A stretch of DNA of 64,000 bases from Streptomyces sp. RPT161. GTDB taxonomy: Bacteria; Actinomycetota; Actinomycetes; Streptomycetales; Streptomycetaceae. The notes beneath the pieces were generated by a model. It saw nothing but the letters and a program-made list of their open reading frames with translations, did not search any database and was not told where the DNA came from. The stretch is from assembly GCF_027533845.1 (NCBI RefSeq), contig NZ_JAPZVN010000017.1:1-64000 (forward strand). Direction: 5' to 3'. Below, piece by piece: positions 53,107 to 61,935 of the stretch; position 1 is the stretch's first letter; each line of letters begins with the position of its first letter. The position numbers and the translations under genes are program-made.

Positions 53107-54030
53107 ATGACCGACCTTCACGAGCTTACAGCGGAAGAGATCGAACTTCTCCCGTCCGAAGAGGACGTGCGGACCTACCAGGAACGTGGCTGGTATTTGT
53201 CCAAGAAGCTTCTCAGTGACGCAGAGACCGATGCCCTGACCGAAGCCAGTGAGCGCTACTACGCGGGCCACCGCGATCGCTCACTGCCCGTACGGCCGGA
53301 CCGGCTGGCCGACTGGCAGCCCGCCGACGGCGAGGTGCAGCGCAACAACGACTACATCCACTACCAGGACGAGACCATAGCGAAGATCCTCCGCAAGCCT
53401 CTCATAGGAGCTGTCGCCGCCCGCCTTTCGAAGTCATCGGAGATGAGGGTGTTCCAGGCCACCCTCATCTACAAGCCGCCGATCGCCGACGAGGCGTCCA
53501 ACATCGTCTCCTGGCATTTCGACAAATACTTCTGGCCGACCTGCTCCTCGGACAACATGCTCACGGCTTTCATCCCGTTCCATGACTGCACCGAGGAGTC
53601 CGGCACGATCAGCATGGTGAACGGAAGTCATCTCTGGACTCACCGGCACGGCGCCAACCGGCCGACGGGCGACCCGGAGGACCTGGGACGCGAATACCTG
53701 CTGCGGGGTGACGCCGAGCGCAATGGCGCGACGGTGGAGAAGGTCCCGGTCCACATCCCCAGGGGCCATATGACCTTCCATCACTGCCTTCTCTACCACG
53801 GTAGCGGGGCGAACCGCAGTCCCCGGCCTCGCCGGGCCATCTCGTTCCACCTGCAGGACGGGGCGAACGCGTACCGCGACTACCGGCACTCGGACGGCCG
53901 CCAACAGCCCTACAAGCACGACACCTTGGTCCGCAGGACAGCCACCGGCGTGCCGGACTACGCCGACCCGGAGTTCTGCCCGGTGTTGTGGACTTCCGGT
54001 GCGGGTGACGTCTCCGCTACGACGGCCTGA
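53107..54030 (+). CDS. Phytanoyl-CoA dioxygenase-family Fe/2OG oxygenase
   Basis: 307 residues of the PhyH family. The Fe ligands are H137 and D139 (SWHFDKYFW), with a distal His in LLYHGSGANRS and the 2-oxoglutarate Arg shortly after it. ATG 53107 is chosen because GGGAGCAAGG precedes it; ATG 53080 has no RBS. It is the last gene of the plus-strand locus, separated from the FemAB-like gene by about 30 bases. It probably hydroxylates the product scaffold. Confidence 0.88.
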   Translation: MTDLHELTAEEIELLPSEEDVRTYQERGWYLSKKLLSDAETDALTEASERYYAGHRDRSLPVRPDRLADWQPADGEVQRNNDYIHYQDETIAKILRKPLIGAVAARLSKSSEMRVFQATLIYKPPIADEASNIVSWHFDKYFWPTCSSDNMLTAFIPFHDCTEESGTISMVNGSHLWTHRHGANRPTGDPEDLGREYLLRGDAERNGATVEKVPVHIPRGHMTFHHCLLYHGSGANRSPRPRRAISFHLQDGANAYRDYRHSDGRQQPYKHDTLVRRTATGVPDYADPEFCPVLWTSGAGDVSATTA

Positions 54031-54175
54031 CGGCGCTCAGTTGCCACTCCTTGTCGCCCGTCCCGCCGCCGGGTTGTTGAAGCACTCGGCGGCCGGGGGC
54101 GACGGCTCCCGGTCGGCGGCGTGGCCGCGTAGCGGCACCGACGCGCCAGGGTGCGCGCTCCGGTAGTGCCAGAGC

Positions 54176-55474
54176 TCAGCGGTGGGCCATTTCCGAGGTC
54201 GCCGCGGAGGCGTCGTCGCCGGTCACTCGACCGTCCTGGTCGGCGGTGAGCAGCTTGCGTAGCGACAACGCCAGCAGCGAGGCTGCCAGACAGCCGGTCA
54301 CGACCAGGCCGACCCAGACCGTACCGCCGCCGGAGCCAAGGAGGGGGCCCGCGGTGACGGGGCCGATCACCCCGCTCACACCGAAGATCATGGAGCTGAT
54401 GGAGTTGTAGCGGCCTCGTAGTTCGTCGGTGGCCAGGGCGTTGGTGACCACCGGCAGCACCGGCGAGAGCATGGTCTCACCGATACCGAAGATCGCGGCG
54501 CAGGCTGTCACCGAGAGCGCGGCCAGTATCCGGTGGTCGGCGGCGACGAAGCCACCCACGCCGAGCGCCAGCCAGGCGATCGCGAACGTCGCGCCCACCG
54601 CGGCGAGTACGGCCGATCGGCTCCGGCGGTGGAGCAGACGGATCACCAGAAGCTGGGAGGCCACTATGACCACCGTGTTCCCCGCCAGCGCCCATGCGAC
54701 GATCCGAGGCCCCACATGCAGGACGCCTACCGAGTAGGCGGAGAATCCCACCTGGATCTGGGCGTAGCCACAGGTGGTGATCACCAGTAGGAACAGCGTC
54801 AGCCGCCGGAACGGACGATCACGTAGGAGGGCGAGATAACCGCCGGAGGAGCGGCCGTCGTCGGCCGCCGCGCTGTCCCGGCCGGAGCCCACCGGATTGC
54901 CGACCCCCGGCAGCGCAAGCAGGACCAGCACCGGCGCGAGGAAGCTCACCGCGTCCAGCACGTAGAGGATCTGGAACGTGACCGGCTGGGATGTGCTGAC
55001 CATCGCGCCCGCCACCAACCCACCCACGCCCAGGCCCAGGTTGAGCAGGGTGAACTGCAGCCCGAAGGTCCGCTGCCGTTCCTCCTCCGCCGTCAGTGAG
55101 GCGAGCATGACGGACTGCCCGGACAGGATCGCCGAGTTGCCGACGGCGATCAGCGACGCCGCCGCGAAGGCCGCCGGGGCGGAGTGGACGAACGCCAGCG
55201 AACCCGTGCCGGCCGCCTCGGCGACCAGGCAGGGCAAGACCACCCGCCGCGCCCCGAACCGGTCGATGAACGCGCCCCCGACCGGCGACAGGACCAGACT
55301 CAGCGCGCCGGACCACCCGATCACCAACCCGGCGAACGTGCCCGACAGGCCGCGCACTTCGGTGAGGTAGATGAACAGGAAGGGCAGCGTCAGGCCACGG
55401 CCCACCGCGGACAGGAGGGTGCCGACCAGCATCCATCGGGCCTCCGGACGCCGGGGCAGGACAGGATGGGGCAT
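54176..55474 (-). CDS. MFS exporter (12-helix)
   Basis: 432 residues with 12 predicted helices. It starts at ATG 55474, with GGAGG nine bases upstream. RWMLVGTLLSAVGRGLTLPFLFIYLTEVRGLSG is the first helix and loop, and GAFIDRFGARRVVLP is motif A. It lies between the two halves of the biosynthetic locus and is the obvious candidate for product export and self-protection. It is convergent with the PhyH gene and divergent from the nitrilase. Confidence 0.88.
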   Translation of the reverse strand: MPHPVLPRRPEARWMLVGTLLSAVGRGLTLPFLFIYLTEVRGLSGTFAGLVIGWSGALSLVLSPVGGAFIDRFGARRVVLPCLVAEAAGTGSLAFVHSAPAAFAAASLIAVGNSAILSGQSVMLASLTAEEERQRTFGLQFTLLNLGLGVGGLVAGAMVSTSQPVTFQILYVLDAVSFLAPVLVLLALPGVGNPVGSGRDSAAADDGRSSGGYLALLRDRPFRRLTLFLLVITTCGYAQIQVGFSAYSVGVLHVGPRIVAWALAGNTVVIVASQLLVIRLLHRRSRSAVLAAVGATFAIAWLALGVGGFVAADHRILAALSVTACAAIFGIGETMLSPVLPVVTNALATDELRGRYNSISSMIFGVSGVIGPVTAGPLLGSGGGTVWVGLVVTGCLAASLLALSLRKLLTADQDGRVTGDDASAATSEMAHR

Positions 55475-55735
55475 GGTCTGAACCTCCGTTGCGAACTGGC
55501 AGGGCGGGAGACCTGGACTTCCCCATGGCCGCTCGGCGATCCGGATGGCCAACAACCCCTCGGCTGAGCGCCGCGCCACCGTGACGCCGTCCCCCTCGGC
55601 GTACGTGTGCCAGAGGCTACAGGAGGCCGAGCGGGGGTGCGGGGCGGGCGGGTCCTTGAGGAGTGGTCCGCGCGCCCGGACGTTGTGGCAGGCTGGGCGC
55701 GGCCCGTCAGTTGGGGAGAGGGAGTGGTGCCCGTC

Positions 55736-56737
55736 ATGAGTCGGCTCACCGTCGCCGTCGTGCAGGCCGGATCCTGCCTGTTCGACACCGCCCGGACCCT
55801 GGCCAAGGCGCAGGCCCTCATCCGGCAGGCCGCGGCGACCGGCGCCCGTGTCGTCGTACTGCCGGAGGCGTTTCTCGGCGGCTACCCCAAGGGCCTGGAC
55901 TTCGGCGTCACCGTCGGCGCGCGGTCCGCGGCCGGGCGCGAGCAGTTCCGGCGCTACTTCGAGTCCGCGATCGACGTACCCGGCCCGGAGAGCGAGGCGT
56001 TGGGCGCGCTGGCCGGGGAGTTGGGCGTCCACCTGGTCGTCGGAGTGGTGGAACGCGGCGGTGGAACGCTGTACTGCACGGCACTGTTCTTCGGCCCTGA
56101 CGGCGCCCTGCTCGGCAAGCACCGCAAGCTGATGCCCACCGGACTGGAGCGGCTGATCTGGGGCTTCGGCGACGGATCCACCATGCCGGCCGTCGACACC
56201 GGCGAGGTCCGGCTGGGCGCCGCGATCTGCTGGGAGAACTACATGCCGCTGTTCCGAACCGCCATGTACTCCAAGGGGGTTGAGCTGTGGTGCGCCCCCA
56301 CGGTCGATGACCGTCCGGTCTGGCAGTCGACCATGACCCATGTGGCGCTGGAGGGCCGCTGCTTCGTGCTCAGCGCCTGCCAGTACCTGCGCAGAGCGGC
56401 GCTGCCGGACGACGTCCACCCCGTCCAGGGCGACGACCCGGACACCGTGCTGATCAACGGGGGAAGCGTCATCATCTCCCCGCTGGGCGAGGTCCTGGCG
56501 GGGCCACTGCGCGACGCCGAGGGCGTGCTCACCGCGGAACTCGATCTGGGCGAACTCGCCCGCGCGCGCTTCGACTTCGACGTCACCGGCCACTACGCCA
56601 GGCCGGATGTCTTCACGCTGCTGGTGGACGACCGCGCGAAACCACCGGCCAGCCGGATGCGGGAGGGCACGCCGTACGACGACGGCGTGCCCTCCAACTC
56701 AGGCCGCGGCCTCGGCGATCCGCTCCACCCGCGGTGA
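55736..56737 (+). CDS. Nitrilase
   Basis: 333 residues of the nitrilase superfamily with the complete triad: E44 (VVLPEAFLGGYPKG), K131 (KHRKLMPTGLERLIW) and C165 (AAICWENYMPLFR). The CWEN setting and FLGGYPKG segment are those of true nitrilases rather than amidases. ATG 55736 follows GGAGAGGGAG. Its 3' end overlaps that of the convergent YbaK gene by 39 bases. It might hydrolyse a nitrile intermediate, or be a bystander; no nitrile-forming enzyme is obvious. Confidence 0.9.
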   Translation: MSRLTVAVVQAGSCLFDTARTLAKAQALIRQAAATGARVVVLPEAFLGGYPKGLDFGVTVGARSAAGREQFRRYFESAIDVPGPESEALGALAGELGVHLVVGVVERGGGTLYCTALFFGPDGALLGKHRKLMPTGLERLIWGFGDGSTMPAVDTGEVRLGAAICWENYMPLFRTAMYSKGVELWCAPTVDDRPVWQSTMTHVALEGRCFVLSACQYLRRAALPDDVHPVQGDDPDTVLINGGSVIISPLGEVLAGPLRDAEGVLTAELDLGELARARFDFDVTGHYARPDVFTLLVDDRAKPPASRMREGTPYDDGVPSNSGRGLGDPLHPR

Positions 56738-57214
56738 CGCCGCCCGCGCATAGTCCCGGGTGTCCAGGGAGAGCGAGACATCCAACTCACCGGCGTTGAA
56801 GAACATCCGTGGATGCTCCAACAGGTCGGGATCTACCACCAACTCCAGCGCCGGATCGAACGAGAACGGCACGATGGAGCCGCTCACCGACCCCGACAGC
56901 CGCTCAGCGGTCTCCCGCTCCACGAAAGAGACGTGCTGCGCCGACCACAACTCCCGGACCCGGCCGAGGTCGACCCGACGGTCACCGGGCACCACCGCGA
57001 GCACGTAGTGCGACTTCTTCTTGGTCAACTTCACCCGCATCACCACGCACTTGGCGGCCTGCGACAGCGGATTGCCGCGTAGTGTGCTGACCACGTCCGT
57101 ACGGCCCTCAGCCTCGTGCTCGATCACCTGGTACGCGGCGCCGTGCTCGTCGAGCAGCGCCACCAGCCGGTCGAAGACACGGGTCTCCTGCTGGACGGGG
57201 ACTTGCTCGGTCAT
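56699..57214 (-). CDS. YbaK/ProX-type aminoacyl-tRNA deacylase
   Basis: 171 residues of the YbaK/aminoacyl-tRNA-editing domain. LLDEHGAAYQVIEHEAEGRT is at the N terminus. The conserved lysine segment is QAAKCVVMRVKLTKKKSHYVLAVVPGDRRVDL, and SGSIVPFSFDPALELVVDPDLL follows. ATG 57214 overlaps the 2OG oxygenase stop (ATGA). Family members hydrolyse mis-charged aminoacyl-tRNA. As the last gene of a biosynthetic operon it could protect translation from a non-standard amino acid or act on an aminoacyl-nucleoside. Confidence 0.88.
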   Translation of the reverse strand: MTEQVPVQQETRVFDRLVALLDEHGAAYQVIEHEAEGRTDVVSTLRGNPLSQAAKCVVMRVKLTKKKSHYVLAVVPGDRRVDLGRVRELWSAQHVSFVERETAERLSGSVSGSIVPFSFDPALELVVDPDLLEHPRMFFNAGELDVSLSLDTRDYARAASPRVERIAEAAA

Positions 57215-58020
57215 CCCCACACCACCGCGTCCTGGAGCCGGTCGTCGCCGAAGCCGATGAAGAATCCCATGGTGAGCCGGTCAGAGCCGTGCACCCGCTC
57301 GATCGAGTGGTAACGGGTGGGGTTTATCAAGTAGACGTCCCCGGCGCTCGGCTTGAACTCATGGCACGGCACACCGTCGACCACGGCCTCGTCATAGCCG
57401 AGCCCGCCGGGGATCTTGTGCGCCTCGTCCGCGGGTTGCCACTCCTTCTGGTAGATCCGCAGCTCACCGCCCTCGTCGCACTCCTGCAGGCACACCACAC
57501 AGCTGAGTTGGCAGGCCAGATCGGCCAGGGCGATCCCGGTGCCCTTGGCGTCGCGCATGATGTTGTCGTTGTGCAGTGGGTTGCGCACCCCGTCCGCGTG
57601 GATGCGTACCACCGACGGCGAGTACAGCCGCCCGTCGGGTTCGCTGGCCGGTTCGACCGAGCCCAGCCCGAAGGCGTCCCGCAGCGCGGTGCGCACCTGG
57701 CCGTCCAGGTCGAACTCCACTGTGTCCAGCAAGGACTTGGCGGCGTCGGCGTCCGCGAAGTAGTCGTCGGTCCGGTCGAGGTACTTGGCCAGGTACGGGC
57801 CCACGGTGGTCAGCGCGCCGTTGACGTACTCCGTGGTGGAGGCGTTGGCGAGCAGCTTGCCGATCCGCTCACGGTTGACGGCGAACGCGTCGGCCGGAAG
57901 CAGGTCGCGCAGCACGACCACGGCGGTCTCGCCCGCCACGAGCTGGCGCAGCAGCGCGGGGTCCGGGCGGGTTGCGGCCGCGTCGACGACGACACGGGTC
58001 CACGTTGTGGAGGACGTCAT
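57211..58020 (-). CDS. Fe(II)/2-oxoglutarate-dependent oxygenase
   Basis: 269 residues. The Fe ligands are H150 and D152 (RNPLHNDN), the distal His is in PTRYHSIERV, and the 2-oxoglutarate Arg is in SDRLTMGFFIG. ATG 58020 is selected because AAGGAG stands nine bases before it; the open frame extends six codons further. It lies in a tight minus-strand operon between the glutaminase and YbaK genes. Hydroxylation or desaturation of an amino acid or the nucleoside is likely. Confidence 0.87.
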   Translation of the reverse strand: MTSSTTWTRVVVDAAATRPDPALLRQLVAGETAVVVLRDLLPADAFAVNRERIGKLLANASTTEYVNGALTTVGPYLAKYLDRTDDYFADADAAKSLLDTVEFDLDGQVRTALRDAFGLGSVEPASEPDGRLYSPSVVRIHADGVRNPLHNDNIMRDAKGTGIALADLACQLSCVVCLQECDEGGELRIYQKEWQPADEAHKIPGGLGYDEAVVDGVPCHEFKPSAGDVYLINPTRYHSIERVHGSDRLTMGFFIGFGDDRLQDAVVWG

Positions 58021-58034
58021 GATGGTGTTCTCCT

Positions 58035-58766
58035 TCACGAGAGTACGGGGTCGGTGACCGGGGCGAGTGGGATCTCCACGACGTGGTCGGGCTTGAGCGG
58101 TTCCCAGTGTTCGGGTGGTGCGAGCGCCGGGACCACCTCTGAGGCGATCACCCGGAACCGCGGGGTACTCAGGGTGTACATACCGAAGTAACGGGGTGCC
58201 TGGTTGCCGGGTGTCGTCCAGTGGATGACATAGGCGTGCTCCGGGTTGACGGCGATGGCGTTGCCCGAACTCCCGCCCGGTGGAAGGGCGGTCAGTCGCT
58301 CCAGCGTCGACGCCTCGTCCAGCCGCCGGACGTCCTTGGGCACGATGTAGTCGAAGTACTCACCCGAGTCGAACTCGGACTCCGGCAGGCCGAGCAACTG
58401 GTACACGGTCGGCAGGAAGCCGTTGTGCATGAAGTACCAAGGGAACTCGCCACCGCGCTCCAGCGGATGGGTGCACTTCAGACCCTGGTTCCTGGCCAGG
58501 GTGGCGTGCCGCGCGTGGATGGCGAGGAACGGTGTCTCCAGGCCCCTGATCGGTGAGTCGTCGTAGCTCTCGCCCAGCGGACGCACGTCGCGGTGCACTG
58601 CCAGCCCGTTCGGGGCATCGGGCTGGCGCCACACCGCGCCCCACCCGTTGGGGTGGACGTTGGTGGGACCGTCGTGGTCGGCGGTGCGACCGCAGCTCAT
58701 GTCCACCGCGGCGTCGAGGATGGCACCGGCGTCGAAGCGGCCGGTGGCCAGGATCAGTCGGCACAT
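58035..58766 (-). CDS. Class II glutamine amidotransferase
   Basis: 243 residues of the Ntn-type class II glutaminase family. ATG 58766 puts Cys at position 2 (MCRLILATG), the catalytic nucleophile after Met removal, which decides the start over the longer frame. FLAIHARHATLARNQGL and WYFMHNGFLPTVYQLL are the glutamine-binding loops. It is alone, without a fused synthetase domain, and sits next to a PP-loop ATPase gene and an ATP-grasp gene, so it probably supplies ammonia to one of them for amide or amidine formation. Confidence 0.88.
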   Translation of the reverse strand: MCRLILATGRFDAGAILDAAVDMSCGRTADHDGPTNVHPNGWGAVWRQPDAPNGLAVHRDVRPLGESYDDSPIRGLETPFLAIHARHATLARNQGLKCTHPLERGGEFPWYFMHNGFLPTVYQLLGLPESEFDSGEYFDYIVPKDVRRLDEASTLERLTALPPGGSSGNAIAVNPEHAYVIHWTTPGNQAPRYFGMYTLSTPRFRVIASEVVPALAPPEHWEPLKPDHVVEIPLAPVTDPVLS

Positions 58767-58768
58767 GG

Positions 58769-60028
58769 TCAACCTCGCAGTCGGGTGGCGACGAGCGGAC
58801 GCAACAGGGCCTGCGCTTCTGAGCAGTTGGCGGCGGTGACCAGGACCCGCCCGACGGAACCGGTGTGCCGGGACAGATCCGAGGCGAGCACTTGGCGGTC
58901 CGCCGCGTCCAGGGCGTCGCCCGGCGGGAACGGCGCCGCGCGCACCACCTCGACGTCATGACCGGCCCGTGCCAGCTCGGCACCGGCGGTCAGCTCCTCC
59001 TGTGAGACGGCCGTGATCTGGCCCACCGCCCGCTCCCGGGCGGGTGGCACGGCGGGTGGCCGCCGGTCGAGGTGCACGGCGAAGACCGCCTCGGCCCAGC
59101 GCGCCCCGGTCGCCCTCTCCACCAGTGCCACCAGAGCGCCTCCGGAGAGCCGGAAACCCATCTCCACGAAGACCGGCCCCGCCTGCCCCTGGATGACATC
59201 GACGTGGAAGGGCCCCTCCTGGTAACCGGCCGCGTGCAGACACTGCTCCGCCAGCTCCAGCAGCCCGCCGTCGGCGGTACTGCCGTGCCGGGCCAGGTGG
59301 CCGACCTCACGGAAGCCGGAAAGGCCCGGCACTCCCGGCACCTCTTCGAGCGTGGTCAACTTCTCGCACACGCTGAGCAGATACGGTCGCCCGTCATGGG
59401 CGACGCCCTGCAGGGACAGCTCGGGCCCCTTGACGAACTCCTCGGCGATGACCGAGACGAACTCCCCGCCGCCGTAGTTGCGCATCCCCTGGATGAGTTC
59501 CACGGCACACTGCCGCTGGTGTGGGTCGTCCACCAGCAGCACGCCGAGGCCGCCGCCACCGTCCGACGGCTTGACCACCTGCGGATAGTCCAACTCCGCG
59601 GCCTCGTCGGTACCGACGAGGGCGAAGCGCGGCTGGTGGACCTCCGTCCCGGACCGCCGCAACGCCTCCCGCTGCTGGTGCTTGTCCAACGGGCGGAACC
59701 GCTCCCCCACGTACGGCCATGGCGCCGCGCGCACCACACGGGCCAGTTCGAAGCCCGCGTACACATACCGCTCGAACCCCGACAGCACCAGCCGCGGTGC
59801 CACCCCCGCCTCGGCGAGTGCCGTCGCCACCTCCGCCGGGTCCTGTGGCTGCTCCACCGGCAGTTCCAGATCGAAGGAGGCCCGGCCGAGCATGCGCCGC
59901 CAACGCAGATAGGCGGGTGTCTCCACCAGTACCGCGCGCATACCGCGGCGTCGCGCGCAGTCAAGGTACGGGTCCAACCCGTCTCTGGTCGCGCCGAGTT
60001 GTACGAAGTCGTCTGCCTGATGCGTCAC
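58769..60028 (-). CDS. ATP-grasp ligase
   Basis: 419 residues. ATP-grasp features are YPQVVKPSDGGGGLGVLLVDD (lysine and glycine loop), VIAEEFVKGPELSLQGV, and the Mg-binding FVEMGFRLSGG near residue 302. The N terminus (VQLGATRDGLDPYLDCARRRGMRAVLVE) is a typical pre-ATP-grasp domain. It would form an amide between a carboxylate (as acyl phosphate) and an amine. The GTG at 60028 is 3 bases after the PP-loop gene stop. Confidence 0.9.
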   Translation of the reverse strand: MTHQADDFVQLGATRDGLDPYLDCARRRGMRAVLVETPAYLRWRRMLGRASFDLELPVEQPQDPAEVATALAEAGVAPRLVLSGFERYVYAGFELARVVRAAPWPYVGERFRPLDKHQQREALRRSGTEVHQPRFALVGTDEAAELDYPQVVKPSDGGGGLGVLLVDDPHQRQCAVELIQGMRNYGGGEFVSVIAEEFVKGPELSLQGVAHDGRPYLLSVCEKLTTLEEVPGVPGLSGFREVGHLARHGSTADGGLLELAEQCLHAAGYQEGPFHVDVIQGQAGPVFVEMGFRLSGGALVALVERATGARWAEAVFAVHLDRRPPAVPPARERAVGQITAVSQEELTAGAELARAGHDVEVVRAAPFPPGDALDAADRQVLASDLSRHTGSVGRVLVTAANCSEAQALLRPLVATRLRG

Positions 60029-60031
60029 GGA

Positions 60032-61543
60032 TCACCGACCGGACAGCAGCTCGGGCACCAGCGGGCCGTCGGCGGAGTGCCGGGTCTGGATGACCTCCTT
60101 GTGCGGGTCGCCCTCAAGGATCGAGTCGATCAACTCGCCGTTGTCCACCGTGGTGGAGGCGATCCGCAACGAGCCCCGGTACAGCACCCGCAGCTGGTCC
60201 ACCGACAGTCCGGTGATCCGCTCCAGCCGGGCCACCAGCGACGGATCCCCCTCGGAGCCGTCGAGCAGCTCGCGGACCGTACCGGCGTCCAGGTCGGGCT
60301 GCTCGGCCCGCAGGTAGGCGTCGAGGTTCGCGCCCTTCTCGGCGAACGGCGCGTACACCATGGCCACCAACTGCTCCTCGGCGAGCCCGTACGCCTCCAT
60401 CGCGTACGCGTCCATGGCGGCCCGCATCCGTTCGGCCGCCCCCTCGTAGCGCTCGCGCATCAGCTGCACGAGTTGCGGCGGGAACTCCTTCTTGTGCATC
60501 AGCGAGATCGCGAAGTCCACGTACTCCGCAAGCCCGTCGGCGTACGTGCGGCCGTAGCGGCGCTCGCACTTCAGGGCGCGCAGGTGCGCCATGAGGGCGG
60601 GGTTGCCGCAGTCGGACTCGGTGAAGCTGAACGCGATGTCGTCGAAGTCGAAGTGCAGGTAGTCGGTGAGCAGTTCCCAGTGGTCACCGGAGGCGTAGGC
60701 GGTGTCGTCGTAGATGGAGAAGAACTGCAACCCCTCGCGCACCTCGTTGGTGATGGCGTGCTCCGCGACGGTGTCGGGGGCACCGGGACCGTGGATGTCG
60801 GTGAAGTACGCCTGCGAGATGTTGTTCAGCGCGGTCAGGAAGCCCTTGAAACCGGTGCGCTGGTCCCGGGGCGGTTGCAGCCCGAACCGCTTGGCGAGCC
60901 GGGACACCCACAGGTAGTAGTCGCGCTGTTCGCGTTGCGAGTCGCCGGTGATGATCAGGTCCACACCACCGTCGTAACCCGCCGCCAGGCCGAAGGAGTT
61001 GACCATGCTCAGGTTGCAGGCGTTGCAGAACGTCGGCCGGGCGTCGGCAGCCGTACGGTGGCCGGTCATCAGGATGTCGGTCCGGTTGCGCCGTACCACG
61101 TCGGCGGTCTGCGGAAGGTCCACGTCGAACCGGCGCACCTGCTGGCCGTCGATCAGCAGCAACTCGCAGTCGGGGTCCTCAGCCAGCCGCAGCGCGGAGT
61201 ACACCCGGTCGATGTTCTCCATCACCGCCCGCGGCATCCCGGCGTGCCGGTTGGTGGCCACCCGCATCCGGAAGGTCGAGCCGTGGATCCGGAACAGTAT
61301 GAGCTGCATGGCCCGCACGAAGGTCAAGGTGTATGAGCTGTCCTTGCCTCCGCCGTAGGCCACCAGCACCACGCTGCGGTTGAGCCCGCGCTTGGCGGGC
61401 AGCGCGTTGTGCAGCCGCATGGCGCAGCGCACGGCACCCTCGTAGTTCTCGGCGGAGAGTACGGCGCGTAACTCCTGCAGCGCACTCGCACGTAGTTCTT
61501 CGACATCCACCGCTGTGCTGCGCGCTGGCGCGAGTGAGGACAT
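60032..61543 (-). CDS. PP-loop (N-type) ATP pyrophosphatase
   Basis: 503 residues. The PP-loop is AYGGGKDSSYTL (GGGKDS at 64-69). A CxxC pair, C173 and C176 (TFCNACNLSM), follows, as in some amidotransferases and thiolation enzymes of this fold. The rest, about 280 residues, is unfamiliar and helical. ATG 61543 has AAGGAG six bases upstream, and codon 25 (61471-61469) is TTA. It is the first gene of the five-gene minus-strand operon. With the class II glutaminase downstream it could act as a split asparagine-synthetase-like amidating system. Confidence 0.78.
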   Translation of the reverse strand: MSSLAPARSTAVDVEELRASALQELRAVLSAENYEGAVRCAMRLHNALPAKRGLNRSVVLVAYGGGKDSSYTLTFVRAMQLILFRIHGSTFRMRVATNRHAGMPRAVMENIDRVYSALRLAEDPDCELLLIDGQQVRRFDVDLPQTADVVRRNRTDILMTGHRTAADARPTFCNACNLSMVNSFGLAAGYDGGVDLIITGDSQREQRDYYLWVSRLAKRFGLQPPRDQRTGFKGFLTALNNISQAYFTDIHGPGAPDTVAEHAITNEVREGLQFFSIYDDTAYASGDHWELLTDYLHFDFDDIAFSFTESDCGNPALMAHLRALKCERRYGRTYADGLAEYVDFAISLMHKKEFPPQLVQLMRERYEGAAERMRAAMDAYAMEAYGLAEEQLVAMVYAPFAEKGANLDAYLRAEQPDLDAGTVRELLDGSEGDPSLVARLERITGLSVDQLRVLYRGSLRIASTTVDNGELIDSILEGDPHKEVIQTRHSADGPLVPELLSGR

Positions 61544-61935
61544 GCTGAACTCCTTGTCGGGCAACGTGTGATGGTGTACGAACCGCTCACGGGCACGCTG
61601 AAGCGTCCGCCGCGGAAATGCGCGCCGCGCGGCGTTGCGCGATGCGGCGGTACCTGCCCTCTTTGACCCACCGGATCAGGGCACTACCGCGAAAGAAAAG
61701 GAGGACGCGTTTCTTCGGACGGCTACGGAACTACCAGCGGAAATTTCCGCAGCGCCGTACGCGAGAAAGACACCGCATGTGCTGTGAACCCCCGTCAGGA
61801 ATTACCTGCCCCTTTGACCGCCATGGCGTGGCCCTCAATGTCCAGTAGCAGAGGCAGCGGTGTCAACCGCCCACTCCTGGATTGGCCGATATCCCCCTGG
61901 CCAAATCGGACTGTTTCACTGAAACCGCAGAGCGG
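61544..61935. other. Intergenic region upstream of the PP-loop operon
   Basis: About 390 bases without a gene. It contains AAAGGAGG at about 61697-61704 with no start codon behind it, and a palindrome at 61737-61750. Confidence 0.5.
61737..61750. promoter_or_regulatory. Perfect palindrome upstream of the minus-strand operon
   Basis: GCGGAAATTTCCGC is a perfect 14-bp palindrome about 195 bases before the PP-loop gene. It is a candidate operator for the operon; no regulator gene lies inside the locus. Confidence 0.4.

Noticed and set aside
60032-61543. PP-loop protein as a QueC-type nitrile-forming enzyme that would feed the nitrilase
   Set aside because: The loop is GGGKDS, and the CxxC and length do not fit QueC; no deazapurine genes are present.
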